In this document: positions 18,965 through 27,697 of the stretch, piece after piece
Position numbering within the stretch: position 1 is the stretch's first letter
Layout of the letters: each line of letters starts with the position of its first letter
Source of the DNA: a bacterium 336/3
GTDB lineage: Bacteria; Bacteroidota; Bacteroidia; Cytophagales; Thermonemataceae
Assembly: GCA_001281695.1 (NCBI GenBank)
Contig: LJIE01000001.1
Span: forward strand, 1,998,586 to 2,062,585
Direction: 5' to 3'
Length of the DNA: 64,000 nt
Notes under the pieces: generated by a model
The model's database searches: none
Seen by the model: the letters and a program-made list of their open reading frames with translations, nothing else
Told to the model about the DNA's origin: nothing
Made by a program: the position numbers and the translations under genes

Positions 18965-19948
18965 ATGCAATTAGAAGATTTTAAAGAACACATTTTGAAT
19001 ATCAAACCCGAAGATTTTGAAGTTTTGGCTCTTGAAATTTTTCAGTTTCAACTCCATTATAACACAATTTATGCCCAGTTTGTTAAAAATTTGGGTGTAA
19101 ATATCTCAAATATAAAAAAGTTAGAGCAAATTCCATGCTTGCCTATCGAATTCTTTAAATTTTATTCTGTTCGTTCTATCCAAGAGCCACATCAAGTCAT
19201 TTTTGAGAGTAGTGGAACCACACAAATCTCTAAAAGCAAACATTATCTAACAGATACCAATTTTTATACTCAAAACAGTATTAGGCTTTTTGAACAGACT
19301 TATGGAAGTCTTGAAAACTATCATATTTTAGCTTTGTTACCCTCTTATTTGGAGCAGGGGGCTTCTTCATTGGTTTTTATGATAGAATGCTTTATAGAAG
19401 CCAGTAAATCGGAATATGCAGGGTTTTATTTGTACGATTATGAAAAGCTTTTTAAAACCATTGAAACAATTAGAAAGCAAAATAACAGAAAAATATTGCT
19501 TGTGGGTGTTACTTTTGCCCTTTTAGATTTGGCAGAAAATAGCCATATTGACCTTTCAGATGTGATTTTGATGGAAACGGGAGGCATGAAGGGGCGTAGA
19601 AAAGAAATGATACGTGAAGAAATCCATGAGATTTTGCAAAATAAACTACAAGTAAAGGCTGTTCATTCGGAGTATGGTATGACGGAATTAATTTCACAGG
19701 CATATTCGAAGGGGCAAGGTATTTTTGAAATGCCTGCAACTATGCGAATCTTGCTTAGAGAAGTTAATGATCCTCTGACTTACACACAAAAACGAGGTGT
19801 TATCAATGTGATAGATTTGGCTAATATTGAAACCTGTGCTTTTATTGCGACTCAAGATTTAGGAACAATTTTAGAAAATAATCAGTTTATGGTTTTAGGA
19901 CGTTCTGACAATACAGAACAACGAGGTTGCAATCTGATGATACAATAA
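18965..19948 (+). CDS. LuxE-like acyl-protein synthetase
   Basis: A 327-aa member of the LuxE/acyl-protein synthetase group of the ANL adenylate-forming superfamily. The P-loop-like adenylation motif FESSGTTQISKSKH (about residues 80-93) matches the family's SSGTTG core. Further conserved stretches are ETGGMKGRRKEM, which binds the nucleotide in family members, and HSEYGMTELISQAY. Such enzymes activate a carboxylic acid as acyl-AMP and transfer it to a protein or thioester carrier. No LuxC reductase is adjacent. The downstream ferredoxin starts five bases later and the SiaC-like gene twelve bases after that, so the three genes look like an operon. The acyl substrate cannot be told from the sequence. 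Confidence 0.82.
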   Translation: MQLEDFKEHILNIKPEDFEVLALEIFQFQLHYNTIYAQFVKNLGVNISNIKKLEQIPCLPIEFFKFYSVRSIQEPHQVIFESSGTTQISKSKHYLTDTNFYTQNSIRLFEQTYGSLENYHILALLPSYLEQGASSLVFMIECFIEASKSEYAGFYLYDYEKLFKTIETIRKQNNRKILLVGVTFALLDLAENSHIDLSDVILMETGGMKGRRKEMIREEIHEILQNKLQVKAVHSEYGMTELISQAYSKGQGIFEMPATMRILLREVNDPLTYTQKRGVINVIDLANIETCAFIATQDLGTILENNQFMVLGRSDNTEQRGCNLMIQ

Positions 19949-19952
19949 AAAC

Positions 19953-20288
19953 ATGGCGATAATTCTTGATATTAAAAATTTAAACCAAAAAACTATTTTA
20001 CTTTCCGAAAAAAAAACTATTTTGCATTCACTTGCTGAAAATAATATTGATTGGATGCAAGCCTGTGGTGCAAAAGGGAGATGCACTACTTGTAAAATGA
20101 TAATTTTGGAAGGAGAGGAGTATTTAAACTCTCTTACAGAAGCAGAAAATAAGTTTCTGGCTCAAGAACGCCTAAAGCCTCATGAAAGACTTGCTTGCCA
20201 AGCAATGCCCTTAGAAAATGAAAAAGCTACAATTAGCGTGAAAGTGCCCAAAATATATCAATTACCCCATATTGAATACCAAGACTAA
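19953..20288 (+). CDS. 2Fe-2S ferredoxin
   Basis: A 111-aa plant-type 2Fe-2S ferredoxin. The cluster ligands are Cys38, Cys44 and Cys47 in ACGAKGRCTTCK, and Cys82 in ERLACQAM, which is the CX5CX2CX(n)C pattern of this fold. It is a small soluble electron carrier. It is read five bases behind the LuxE-like gene, so a redox step linked to acyl activation is possible (inference). The GAKGRCTTC form resembles ferredoxins fused to or serving methyltransferase/adenylate-cyclase-type and RamA-like proteins less than those of FAD reductases, but that comparison is from memory. Confidence 0.88.
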   Translation: MAIILDIKNLNQKTILLSEKKTILHSLAENNIDWMQACGAKGRCTTCKMIILEGEEYLNSLTEAENKFLAQERLKPHERLACQAMPLENEKATISVKVPKIYQLPHIEYQD

Positions 20289-20300
20289 AAAACAAAACTT

Positions 20301-20678
20301 ATGGAAAGTTTAGTAATCGAAAAAACCAATAGAACCCCTAAAGTGAATTTTGACACCCTCACAGGCGTTTTTGAAATGGCTGGCAGATCAATTCCTGAAA
20401 ATGCACCAGCTTTTTATAATCCTATTTTAGACTGGCTAGAACAATGTAAACAAAAAAGTAATATCAGTTCTATTCAGGCTGTTTTCAAATTAGAATACTT
20501 TAATACAGCTTCATCAAAGCTAATTTTAGATGTATTCAAAAAATTAGAAACCTTCAAAGAAAAAGGCAAATTGGTATCTGTACAATGGTATTACGACCCC
20601 AAAGATGAAGATATGCAAGATGCAGGAAAAGACTTCAAAGATATTATCGCATTGCCTTTTGAACTATTCCAAATGTAG
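20301..20678 (+). CDS. SiaC/DUF1987 family regulatory phosphoprotein
   Basis: A 125-aa protein of the DUF1987/SiaC family. Recognisable parts are the start TNRTPKVNFDTLTGVFEMAGRS, then NAPAFYNPILDWLEQ, and the LEYFNTASSKLILDVFKKL segment, whose Thr/Ser is the residue phosphorylated in SiaC of Pseudomonas by the kinase SiaB and dephosphorylated by SiaA. SiaC controls a diguanylate cyclase there. Neither SiaA/B nor a GGDEF protein is in this window, so the partner is unknown. It is the last gene after the ferredoxin and is followed by a hairpin terminator. The family call is firm; the role in this organism is inferred. Confidence 0.85.
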   Translation: MESLVIEKTNRTPKVNFDTLTGVFEMAGRSIPENAPAFYNPILDWLEQCKQKSNISSIQAVFKLEYFNTASSKLILDVFKKLETFKEKGKLVSVQWYYDPKDEDMQDAGKDFKDIIALPFELFQM

Positions 20679-20725
20679 TTTTTGAGAGAATAAATTTCAG
20701 ACGTGAGATATTAGATTAAAATATG

Positions 20726-20758
20726 CTCCCACATTTCAAAACTGTGGGAGTTGTTTTT
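20726..20758 (+). terminator. rho-independent terminator of the LuxE-ferredoxin-SiaC operon
   Basis: An 8-bp stem CTCCCACA / TGTGGGAG with a 9-nt loop, followed by TTGTTTTTT. It lies between the SiaC-like gene and bcp. Confidence 0.8.
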
Positions 20759-20794
20759 TGTTATCACTACAAAACAATTTTAACATAAAGACTT

Positions 20795-21259
20795 ATGATA
20801 CAAAAAGGTGAAAAAGCTCCTTTATTTGAAGGTAAAGATGAAAATGGCAATACCATCAAACTCAAAGATTTTTTAGGTAAAAAGAAAAAAACAGTCCTTT
20901 ATTTTTATCCAAAAGATGATACTTCTGGCTGTACGGCTCAGGCTTGTAATTTGAGAGATAATTATGAAGCTCTTTTGGAAAAAGGTTATCAGATTATAGG
21001 GGTGAGTGTAGATGATGAGAAATCGCATCAGAAATTTATTAAAAAATATGAATTGCCTTTCCCACTTGTCGCTGATACTGACCATACTATTGTGGAAGCT
21101 TATGGCGTTTGGAAAGAAAAAAGCATGTATGGTAGAAAATATATGGGAACTGTAAGAGTTACATTTGTGATTGATAGTAAGGGAGTTGTAGAAGAAGTGA
21201 TAGACAAAGTAAAAACAGCAGACCATACCACTCAGATTTTAGAAGGGAGTACGAAGTAG
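20795..21259 (+). CDS. bcp: thioredoxin-dependent peroxiredoxin, BCP type
   Basis: A 154-aa peroxiredoxin of the BCP/PrxQ subfamily, with normal length. The active site YPKDDTSGCTAQACNLRD places the peroxidatic Cys at 46 and the resolving Cys at 51, as in atypical two-Cys BCP enzymes. The segment YGVWKEKSMYGRKYMGTVR is also typical. The enzyme reduces hydrogen peroxide and organic hydroperoxides in the cytoplasm using thioredoxin. The gene has its own upstream terminator-bounded spacer and lies 52 bases ahead of xerD. Confidence 0.93.
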   Translation: MIQKGEKAPLFEGKDENGNTIKLKDFLGKKKKTVLYFYPKDDTSGCTAQACNLRDNYEALLEKGYQIIGVSVDDEKSHQKFIKKYELPFPLVADTDHTIVEAYGVWKEKSMYGRKYMGTVRVTFVIDSKGVVEEVIDKVKTADHTTQILEGSTK

Positions 21260-21311
21260 TTAGACAGAAGGTTTTAGATACTAATAATTATCCATTGTTC
21301 ACCAAAAAGGC

Positions 21312-22208
21312 ATGAATTGGCAGATTTATACAGAGCAGTTTAAAAACTATTTGAAACTTGAAAGAGGTTTTGCAGAAAACTCTTTAGATGCGTATTTGCG
21401 TGATGTAGTAAAATTCAGAGAGTATGCTCAAAGTCAGGAATGGACAAGTCCAGAGAAAATAACACATCATCAAATTCAAGATTTTTTGGTGTATCTCAAT
21501 GAATTGGGTATTGCAGAGGCTTCACAGGCTCGTGTACTTTCAGGAATCAAGGCTTTTTATAAATTCTTGTTTTTAGAAAATGTCATGCAACAAGATCCTT
21601 CCTATTTAATTGAAGCCCCAAAATTGGCTCGTAAACTACCTGATACACTTTCGTATGAAGAAATAGAAAAACTACTTGCTGCTATAGATTTATCAACGCC
21701 TGAAGGTACAAGAAATAGAGCCATTTTAGAGGTTTTGTATAGTTGTGGGCTTCGTGTGTCAGAACTGACAGAATTGACACTTTCACAACTTTATTTTGAT
21801 ATAGGTTTTTTGAAAGTAATAGGAAAAGGTAATAAAGAACGTTTTGTACCCATTGGTAAAGATGCCATTAAATACACCAAAATGTATTTGGAACATATCA
21901 GAAACCATCTAGATATACCCAAAGGCTACGAAAATTATGTATTCTTAAATAGAAGAGGTAAAAACCTTTCAAGAGTTTTTATATTTATGATTATCAAGGA
22001 ATTAGCCCAGAAAATCTCTTTGAACAAAACTATCAGTCCACATACTTTTAGACATAGTTTTGCTACACATTTGTTGGAGGGTGGGGCAGATTTGAGAGCT
22101 ATTCAGGAAATGCTTGGACACGAGTCTATTACGACCACAGAAATTTATACTCATTTGGATAAAGACTACTTGCGTCAGACTATTCAGCAGTTTCATCCAA
22201 GAAGTTAA
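21312..22208 (+). CDS. xerD: tyrosine recombinase XerD
   Basis: A 298-aa tyrosine recombinase of the XerC/XerD type. The N-terminal SAM-like DNA-binding domain (FKNYLKLERGFAENSLDAY) is followed by the catalytic domain. All catalytic residues are present: Arg148 in SCGLRVSEL, Lys172 in GKGNKER, His244 and Arg247 in HTFRHSFATH, His270 in MLGHESI, and Tyr279 in EIYTHLD. XerD with XerC resolves chromosome dimers at dif sites near the terminus. No mobile-element border or integrase-type extension is seen, and the size and single-copy housekeeping context (bcp, secA) speak for the core enzyme. XerC itself is not in the window, so XerC versus XerD rests on general resemblance. Confidence 0.9.
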   Translation: MNWQIYTEQFKNYLKLERGFAENSLDAYLRDVVKFREYAQSQEWTSPEKITHHQIQDFLVYLNELGIAEASQARVLSGIKAFYKFLFLENVMQQDPSYLIEAPKLARKLPDTLSYEEIEKLLAAIDLSTPEGTRNRAILEVLYSCGLRVSELTELTLSQLYFDIGFLKVIGKGNKERFVPIGKDAIKYTKMYLEHIRNHLDIPKGYENYVFLNRRGKNLSRVFIFMIIKELAQKISLNKTISPHTFRHSFATHLLEGGADLRAIQEMLGHESITTTEIYTHLDKDYLRQTIQQFHPRS

Positions 22209-22244
22209 AAAAATAAGGCGTATTGAAAATACGCCTTATTTTTT
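22208..22244. terminator. strong bidirectional terminator between xerD and secA
   Basis: A 17-bp perfect stem (core AATAAGGCGTATT / AATACGCCTTATT) with a 3-nt loop and A/T-rich ends. The secA stop codon (complement of 22243-22245) touches the stem, and the xerD stop lies just before it. Confidence 0.88.
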
Positions 22245-25200
22245 AGTCTATTAGCACACATTTGTTATTTGCCAAATCTTCTTCCACTTTCTTGTATTTC
22301 ACATCTCTAAGTACCTTACCGTCATGATACATCACATTTACTTTTTGGTTTCTATCCGCAATTTTTTGTGATTTCATGGGTTGTAATTTTACATCATGCT
22401 CAGGAGTAGGGTCGTAATACTCATTGCTTGCTGAAGAGATGTATTCTTCTTTTTGCATTTTGATTTTCTTGTTTTGGTTTTCCTGAACTTTTATTTCTTG
22501 AACCATTTGAGGTTCTTGTTCAGGGACAACCACATGTGAACGCATCAAGAATGAAATAATATCTTTGTTTACTCTCGTAATGAAGGTTTTGAATAACTGG
22601 AAGGATTCAAATTTGTAAATTAAAAGAGGATCTTTTTGTTCATAACTAGCCATTTGTACGGACTGTTTCAAATCGTCCATATCACGCAAATGTTCTTTCC
22701 ACTCTTGATCGATGATAGCAAGTGTAGCTACCTTTTCGAGTTCCTTGATAACCTCAGTTCCTTTACTTTCTAATGCTTTTTTGAAATCAACTTCTAAGAA
22801 AATTTGCTTTCTACCATCACCAAAAGGAATACCAATATTTTGGAATCTGCCTTGAGTTGCTTCGTATTGAGCTTCTAAACCAGAATAAAGCCCTTCAAGA
22901 AGTTGTTGATTTTTAGATTTATAATATTCGACAATCTGACGATATAATTTACTGATAAAGTTTGCTGTATTTTTTGAAGTAAACTCAGATGCTTGAATAT
23001 CAGGAGTGAAACCAAACGTAGAGATAAATTCTAATTCAAAATTTTCAAAATTATCAGGTGTTTGCATAGACTCTACAGTCTGCTTACAAACCTCATACAT
23101 CATAGTATAAAGGTCAATTTGTAATCTATCACCAAATAAAGCGTTTCTACGGCGTTTATAAATTTGCTCACGTTGTACGTTCATCACATCATCGTATTCG
23201 AGCAAACGCTTACGCATGCCAAAGTTATTTTCTTCTACTTTTTTCTGAGCTCTTTCAATAGATTTAGTCACCCAAGAGTGCTGAATTACTTCACCTTCTT
23301 TCAAGCCCATTCTGTCCATTACTTTAGCAATACGGTCAGAACCAAATAAACGCATCAGTTGATCTTCCAAACTCACAAAAAACTGTGATGTTCCTGGATC
23401 TCCTTGACGACCAGCACGACCTCTAAGCTGTCTATCTACTCTACGAGACTCATGGCGTTCTGTACCAATAATAGCCAAACCACCAGCAGCCTTCGATTCT
23501 GCTGTCAGTTTAATATCCGTACCACGACCAGCCATGTTGGTAGCAATGGTAACTGTACCAGGTAAACCTGCTAAAGCAACTACTTCAGCTTCTTTTTGAT
23601 TTTGTTTTGCGTTCAAAACTTGGTGTTTGATTTTACGCATAGCAAGCATTCTGCTGAGTAATTCAGAAATCTCGACAGAGGTAGTACCCACAAGTACAGG
23701 TCTGCCTTTTTCAGTCAGTTGTACAATTTCCTCAATTACAGCATTGAATTTTTCACGCATTGTCTTGAATACCAAGTCATTGCTATCTTTTCTTGAAATC
23801 GCTCTGTTGGTAGGAATTACTACCACATCCAATTTGTAAATTTCCCATAATTCACCTGCTTCTGTTTCTGCTGTACCTGTCATACCTGCCAGTTTGTGGT
23901 ACATACGGAAATAATTTTGAAGCGTAACAGTAGCATACGTTTGAGTAGCTTGTTCTATTTTTACGTTTTCTTTAGCTTCTAAGGCTTGATGTAAACCATC
24001 AGAATAACGTCTGCCTTCCATCACACGACCAGTCTGCTCATCTACAATCTTCACTTCACCTTCTACAATGATGTATTCCACATCTTTCTCGAACATACAA
24101 TATGCCTTCAAAAGTTGGTTTATAATATGAATACGCTCAGCTTTGATGCTATAATCTGAAATCAAAGATTCTTTTTGGTGTGCTTTATCTTCAAGAGATA
24201 GGCTTGTACTATTTTCAATTTTAGCTATTTCAGAACCAATATCAGGTAATACGAAGAAATTGGAGTCTTCGCTGGTAGTAGTAATTAAATCCAAACCTTT
24301 TTGAGTAAGCTCAATCTGATTGTTTTTTTCTTCAATTGTAAAAAACAAAGGACTATCAGCCTCAGGCATCAGTTTTTGGTTATCTGCCAAATAAATAGCT
24401 TCTGTTTTCTGTAAAAGAGTTTTCATACCTGTTTCTCCAAGAAACTTGATGAGGGGTTTACTTTTTGGCAAACCTCTGAAAGCTCTAAACAAAGCCAATC
24501 CACCTTCTTTGGACTCACCTGCTTGTATTTTCTTTTTGGCATCTGTCAAAAACTCATTGATAGCTTGTTTTTGAGCATTTACGAGTCTTTCAATACGTGG
24601 TTTAAGAGCATAAAACATCTCTTCTTGTCCTGTTTTACTCACAGGTCCAGCAATAATTAGAGGAGTACGGGCATCATCAATCAATACGGAGTCCACCTCA
24701 TCGACCATTGCATAATGCAATTTGCGTTGCACCAGTTGGTCAGGGCTATTAACCATGTTATCACGCAGATAGTCAAAACCAAATTCGTTGTTTGTTCCGT
24801 AAGTAATATCTGCTAAGTAAGCATTTCTGCGAGCTTGTGAGTTGGGTTGATGTTTATCAATACAATCAACTCTCAAACCATGAAACTCAAATAGGGGAGC
24901 CATCCACTCACTATCCCTGCGAGCAAGGTAGTCGTTTACAGTTACAATATGTACGCCTTTTCCAGCTAAAGCATTTAAAAATGCAGGGAAAGAAGCTACC
25001 AAAGTTTTACCTTCACCTGTCGCCATTTCGGCTACTCTACCTTTATGAAGTACCACACCACCAATAATCTGCACATCATAGTGCATCATATCCCAAGTGA
25101 TACGGTTACCTGCTGCTATCCAAGAGTTTTTCCAAACAGCTTTGCTGTCTCTGATTTCTACATTATCTTTTCTTGTAGAAATTTCTTTGTCAAAATCTGA

Positions 25201-25608
25201 AGCTGTTACTTCTAATTCTATATTTTCTTTGAAACGACGAGCTGTTTCTTTTACAATAGCAAATGCTTGAGGAAGAATTTCTTCTAAAACTACTTCAAGT
25301 TGTTTATCGTGTTCTTTTCCTAATTCATCAATTCTATTGAAAATCTTTTCTTGATCTAAAACACCCATTTGTGGATTGTCAGCAATTTGCTTTTTTAAAT
25401 CAGCAATTTGACTATCAATGTCTTTTAGCTTTTCTTGTATATAATTTTTCAGTTCTTGAGTTTTCTGACGCAAACCATCATTGGAGACTTCTCTGAGTTT
25501 TGCAAATTCGATATTGACTGTACCAATATAAGGTTGTAACTCTTTACGGTCTTTTTCTACTTTAGAACCCACCAATTTGGCGAGGGCATTTACAATAAAA
25601 TTAGCCAT
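22243..25608 (-). CDS. secA: preprotein translocase ATPase SecA
   Basis: A 1121-aa SecA, the motor that drives unfolded proteins through SecYEG. The Walker A motif is MATGEGKT (about residues 190-197) and the DEAD-box-like Walker B is DEVDSVLIDDARTP. The preprotein-binding and helical scaffold parts follow, with NMAGRGTDIKL and GRAGRQGDPGTSQFF from the second nucleotide-binding domain. It is longer than E. coli SecA (901 aa), as usual in Bacteroidota, with extra residues in the N-terminal helical region and around the VFALVNAQKQ... insertion. The C-terminus ends NNKCVLID and lacks the zinc-binding Cys cluster found in E. coli. The ATG at 25608 begins the conserved MANFIVNALAKLVGSK start. A single-gene transcript bounded by a terminator. 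Confidence 0.97.
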   Translation of the reverse strand: MANFIVNALAKLVGSKVEKDRKELQPYIGTVNIEFAKLREVSNDGLRQKTQELKNYIQEKLKDIDSQIADLKKQIADNPQMGVLDQEKIFNRIDELGKEHDKQLEVVLEEILPQAFAIVKETARRFKENIELEVTASDFDKEISTRKDNVEIRDSKAVWKNSWIAAGNRITWDMMHYDVQIIGGVVLHKGRVAEMATGEGKTLVASFPAFLNALAGKGVHIVTVNDYLARRDSEWMAPLFEFHGLRVDCIDKHQPNSQARRNAYLADITYGTNNEFGFDYLRDNMVNSPDQLVQRKLHYAMVDEVDSVLIDDARTPLIIAGPVSKTGQEEMFYALKPRIERLVNAQKQAINEFLTDAKKKIQAGESKEGGLALFRAFRGLPKSKPLIKFLGETGMKTLLQKTEAIYLADNQKLMPEADSPLFFTIEEKNNQIELTQKGLDLITTTSEDSNFFVLPDIGSEIAKIENSTSLSLEDKAHQKESLISDYSIKAERIHIINQLLKAYCMFEKDVEYIIVEGEVKIVDEQTGRVMEGRRYSDGLHQALEAKENVKIEQATQTYATVTLQNYFRMYHKLAGMTGTAETEAGELWEIYKLDVVVIPTNRAISRKDSNDLVFKTMREKFNAVIEEIVQLTEKGRPVLVGTTSVEISELLSRMLAMRKIKHQVLNAKQNQKEAEVVALAGLPGTVTIATNMAGRGTDIKLTAESKAAGGLAIIGTERHESRRVDRQLRGRAGRQGDPGTSQFFVSLEDQLMRLFGSDRIAKVMDRMGLKEGEVIQHSWVTKSIERAQKKVEENNFGMRKRLLEYDDVMNVQREQIYKRRRNALFGDRLQIDLYTMMYEVCKQTVESMQTPDNFENFELEFISTFGFTPDIQASEFTSKNTANFISKLYRQIVEYYKSKNQQLLEGLYSGLEAQYEATQGRFQNIGIPFGDGRKQIFLEVDFKKALESKGTEVIKELEKVATLAIIDQEWKEHLRDMDDLKQSVQMASYEQKDPLLIYKFESFQLFKTFITRVNKDIISFLMRSHVVVPEQEPQMVQEIKVQENQNKKIKMQKEEYISSASNEYYDPTPEHDVKLQPMKSQKIADRNQKVNVMYHDGKVLRDVKYKKVEEDLANNKCVLID

Positions 25609-25939
25609 TTGTATGAATTAGTTAATATATTACGCAATTAAGAATAAAGTTTGCTTTCCACAAAATTTTGGTGCAATCCTTTTCGGACTGCAAATTTAAT
25701 ACTTTTTTTCGTTTTTGTGGATAATTTTTTCAAAAACTGACAAAATGGCTGGAATATATTTGTAATTGTTAAATTTTAATAAAATATGAAAAATTCAAAG
25801 AGATCCTTAGCTACATTTTTGTAGAGTTATACTTAAAACTCAATCAATGCTGATAATCTTGGGCTAAAAAAAAATCAAAAATTTCATCCGTTTTTATCTA
25901 CTCATTTGTCAAAGCTATATTATTCACTAAAAATAATAT
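25609..25939. other. 331-bp AT-rich spacer between secA and a quinone reductase
   Basis: The spacer lies between divergent genes and must hold both promoters. TATATTTG at 25755-25762 fits the -7 consensus on the plus strand but has no -33 partner at the right distance. A perfect DnaA-box sequence TGTGGATAA is at 25716-25724, and a weaker TTTCCACA lies near 25654. No hairpin or RNA gene was recognised. Confidence 0.5.
25716..25724 (-). promoter_or_regulatory. single consensus DnaA box
   Basis: TGTGGATAA is the exact reverse complement of the DnaA box TTATCCACA. It is the only full match noticed in intergenic DNA of this window, so it may be chance or a site for DnaA control of secA. Confidence 0.3.
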
Positions 25940-26944
25940 ATGTATATGACAACAACCATGAAACAGGTGCAACTTAAACAGTATGGCTCACCTGACGAAT
26001 TAAAACTCATAGAAACAAATATTCCTCAACCCAAAACGGGTGAGGTAGTTATTAAGGTAGAAGCTATTGGAGTAAACTACTCTGATACACTACGTAGACG
26101 AAACCAGTATTTTCAACCTACACCATTACCTTATATTTTGGGTTCAGAAGCTGTTGGACAAATTGTTTCAGTGGGTGATGTAGTAACAGAACCTTATGGC
26201 GTTGGAACAAGAGTTTTGGCTATTCTTCCATTTGGTGGAGGATATTCAGAATATGTTTCTGCCATAGCACAATATTGTGTTCCTCTTCCACCTCATATTG
26301 ACTCAAAAACAGCCACAGCTATCTTTGTGCAAGGAACAACAGCACAACTAATGATTTCACAATTTGCTAAAGACCTGAAAGATAAAACTGTTCTCATCAA
26401 TGCTGCTGCTGGAGGTGTGGGTTCTTTACTGGTTCAGTTGGCAAAACTCAATGGTGCAAAAGTAATTGCAACAAGTAGCTCAGACGAAAAACTCAAAGTA
26501 GCTAAAGCTCATGGAGCAGATGAAACTATCAACTATTCTAAAGAAAATTGGAGTGAAAAAGTGAAATCAGCCAACAATGGACAAGGTGTAGATATTGCTT
26601 TTGAAATGGTAGGAGGGAACATTTATAATGAAACTGTAAAATCGTTGGCTCAAGGTGGACACCTTATTGTGTATGGTTGTGCAAGTGGTATTCAAGGGCA
26701 AGTACATCCTGAATATTTTGTTGATGAAAATATCAGTCAATCAGGTTTCAACTTGGCTTTTTACATTACTAATAAGATGCCACTATGGCAAGAAGCATTG
26801 GGAACGATTATAGAGCTGATAGCTCAGGGAAAATTAAAAATTGAAACTCCTAAAACTTTTACTTTGTCTGATGTTGCTGAAGCTCATAGACAAATTGAAG
26901 CAAGACAAACCACAGGAAAAGTAGTATTAACCACAAACCATTAA
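25940..26944 (+). CDS. NADPH:quinone oxidoreductase family protein (zinc-less MDR)
   Basis: A 334-aa medium-chain dehydrogenase/reductase of the quinone-reductase subgroup. It has the GroES-like N-terminal domain (IGVNYSDTLRRR), the NADPH Rossmann motif INAAAGGVGSLLVQLAK, and the final HRQIEARQTTGKVVLTTN segment. The structural-zinc Cys motif of alcohol dehydrogenases is missing, as expected for quinone/enone reductases. Three ATGs lie close together at 25940, 25946 and 25958; the conserved domain starts at the third (MKQVQLKQYG), so a start at 25958 is equally possible. The next gene begins four bases after its stop, so it may lead the following operon. Substrate unknown. Confidence 0.85.
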   Translation: MYMTTTMKQVQLKQYGSPDELKLIETNIPQPKTGEVVIKVEAIGVNYSDTLRRRNQYFQPTPLPYILGSEAVGQIVSVGDVVTEPYGVGTRVLAILPFGGGYSEYVSAIAQYCVPLPPHIDSKTATAIFVQGTTAQLMISQFAKDLKDKTVLINAAAGGVGSLLVQLAKLNGAKVIATSSSDEKLKVAKAHGADETINYSKENWSEKVKSANNGQGVDIAFEMVGGNIYNETVKSLAQGGHLIVYGCASGIQGQVHPEYFVDENISQSGFNLAFYITNKMPLWQEALGTIIELIAQGKLKIETPKTFTLSDVAEAHRQIEARQTTGKVVLTTNH

Positions 26945-26948
26945 GAAA

Positions 26949-27542
26949 ATGAAAAAATCAATTTTATATATCGCTATTCTTGTTATCGCAACGATTGCTG
27001 TTGCATTTACAACAAGTACAGATAAGGAACTGAAAAACAAATTGGAAAAACTTTCAGGAATTTATGCAGATGCTAAACCATATGCTTATGGACAGGCTTG
27101 GGGCAGAAGAGTATTTACTTTTGATAAGGGAAGATGGACTCTTCATTTTACGCTTGCCCTTGACCCTGAAATGAAAATGCAGGTTTTCCAATTCAGAACT
27201 TTGGGAACATATAAAATTCAGGATAAATCAAATAAAATCCCCAACACCTATCATGCTTTATTTTTTGAAGAAAAGAAATTTTTAACCTTAAAAACAAAGG
27301 ATGAGAATTTAATCAAAGCATTTGGTTTTACACCTTGTAATATGATTATAGATGTAGAACAAGATGTATCTGCAAGTGGTTGTAGTGCATGGAAATCAGT
27401 TAAAGAGTGTCCAGGAGATTATGATTTGCTTTCATTAGACTCAGAAGGTAAATTATATTTTGGAAATCGTCCACAAGATAATGATATGTGTAGTCCTGAA
27501 AAACGACCTACATCCTTAACGCCACCAGTTATTAAAATATGA
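26949..27542 (+). CDS. secreted protein of unknown function, possible APCDD1-like domain
   Basis: A 197-aa exported protein with N-terminal signal or anchor (SILYIAILVIATIAVAFT). The mature part has the segment GIYADAKPYAYGQAWGRRVF, an aromatic-rich beta region, and Cys residues in FTPCNM, SASGCSAWKS, KECPGDYD and DMCSPEKRPTSL. The pattern resembles bacterial relatives of the APCDD1 domain, but this is a recollection and not certain. The likely location is the periplasm or inner membrane. It overlaps the next short gene by four bases (ATGA) and follows the quinone reductase by four bases, so it belongs to a compact operon that ends with a sigma factor. Confidence 0.7.
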   Translation: MKKSILYIAILVIATIAVAFTTSTDKELKNKLEKLSGIYADAKPYAYGQAWGRRVFTFDKGRWTLHFTLALDPEMKMQVFQFRTLGTYKIQDKSNKIPNTYHALFFEEKKFLTLKTKDENLIKAFGFTPCNMIIDVEQDVSASGCSAWKSVKECPGDYDLLSLDSEGKLYFGNRPQDNDMCSPEKRPTSLTPPVIKI

Positions 27543-27697
27543 AATCATTTCAAGCAATATTAATAGGGATTTCATTGGGTTTTATGGTACTATTACTTGT
27601 ATTTTACTACCTCAATAAATATTCATTCATTCCTGTTTTTGCATTTTTTAGCATCATTCTTTTTGTAATAAGCATACTTTTAAAGCCAAAAAAATGA
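27539..27697 (+). CDS. small two-helix membrane protein (52 aa)
   Basis: An ORF of 52 codons that begins with ATG overlapping the stop of the previous gene (ATGA at 27539-27542) and ends with TGA overlapping the ATG of the next gene (27694-27697). The product starts MKSFQAILIGISLGFMVLLL and has two hydrophobic helices split by YYLNKYSFIPV, ending LLKPKK. The overlaps on both sides and the clean membrane pattern support a real gene. It probably sits in the inner membrane. No family was recognised. It may be translationally coupled to its neighbours. Confidence 0.7.
   Translation: MKSFQAILIGISLGFMVLLLVFYYLNKYSFIPVFAFFSIILFVISILLKPKK

Noticed and set aside
21312-22208. XerD-like gene as a mobile-element integrase
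   Set aside because: Neighbours are housekeeping genes and there are no att-like repeats or cargo; core XerD fits better.
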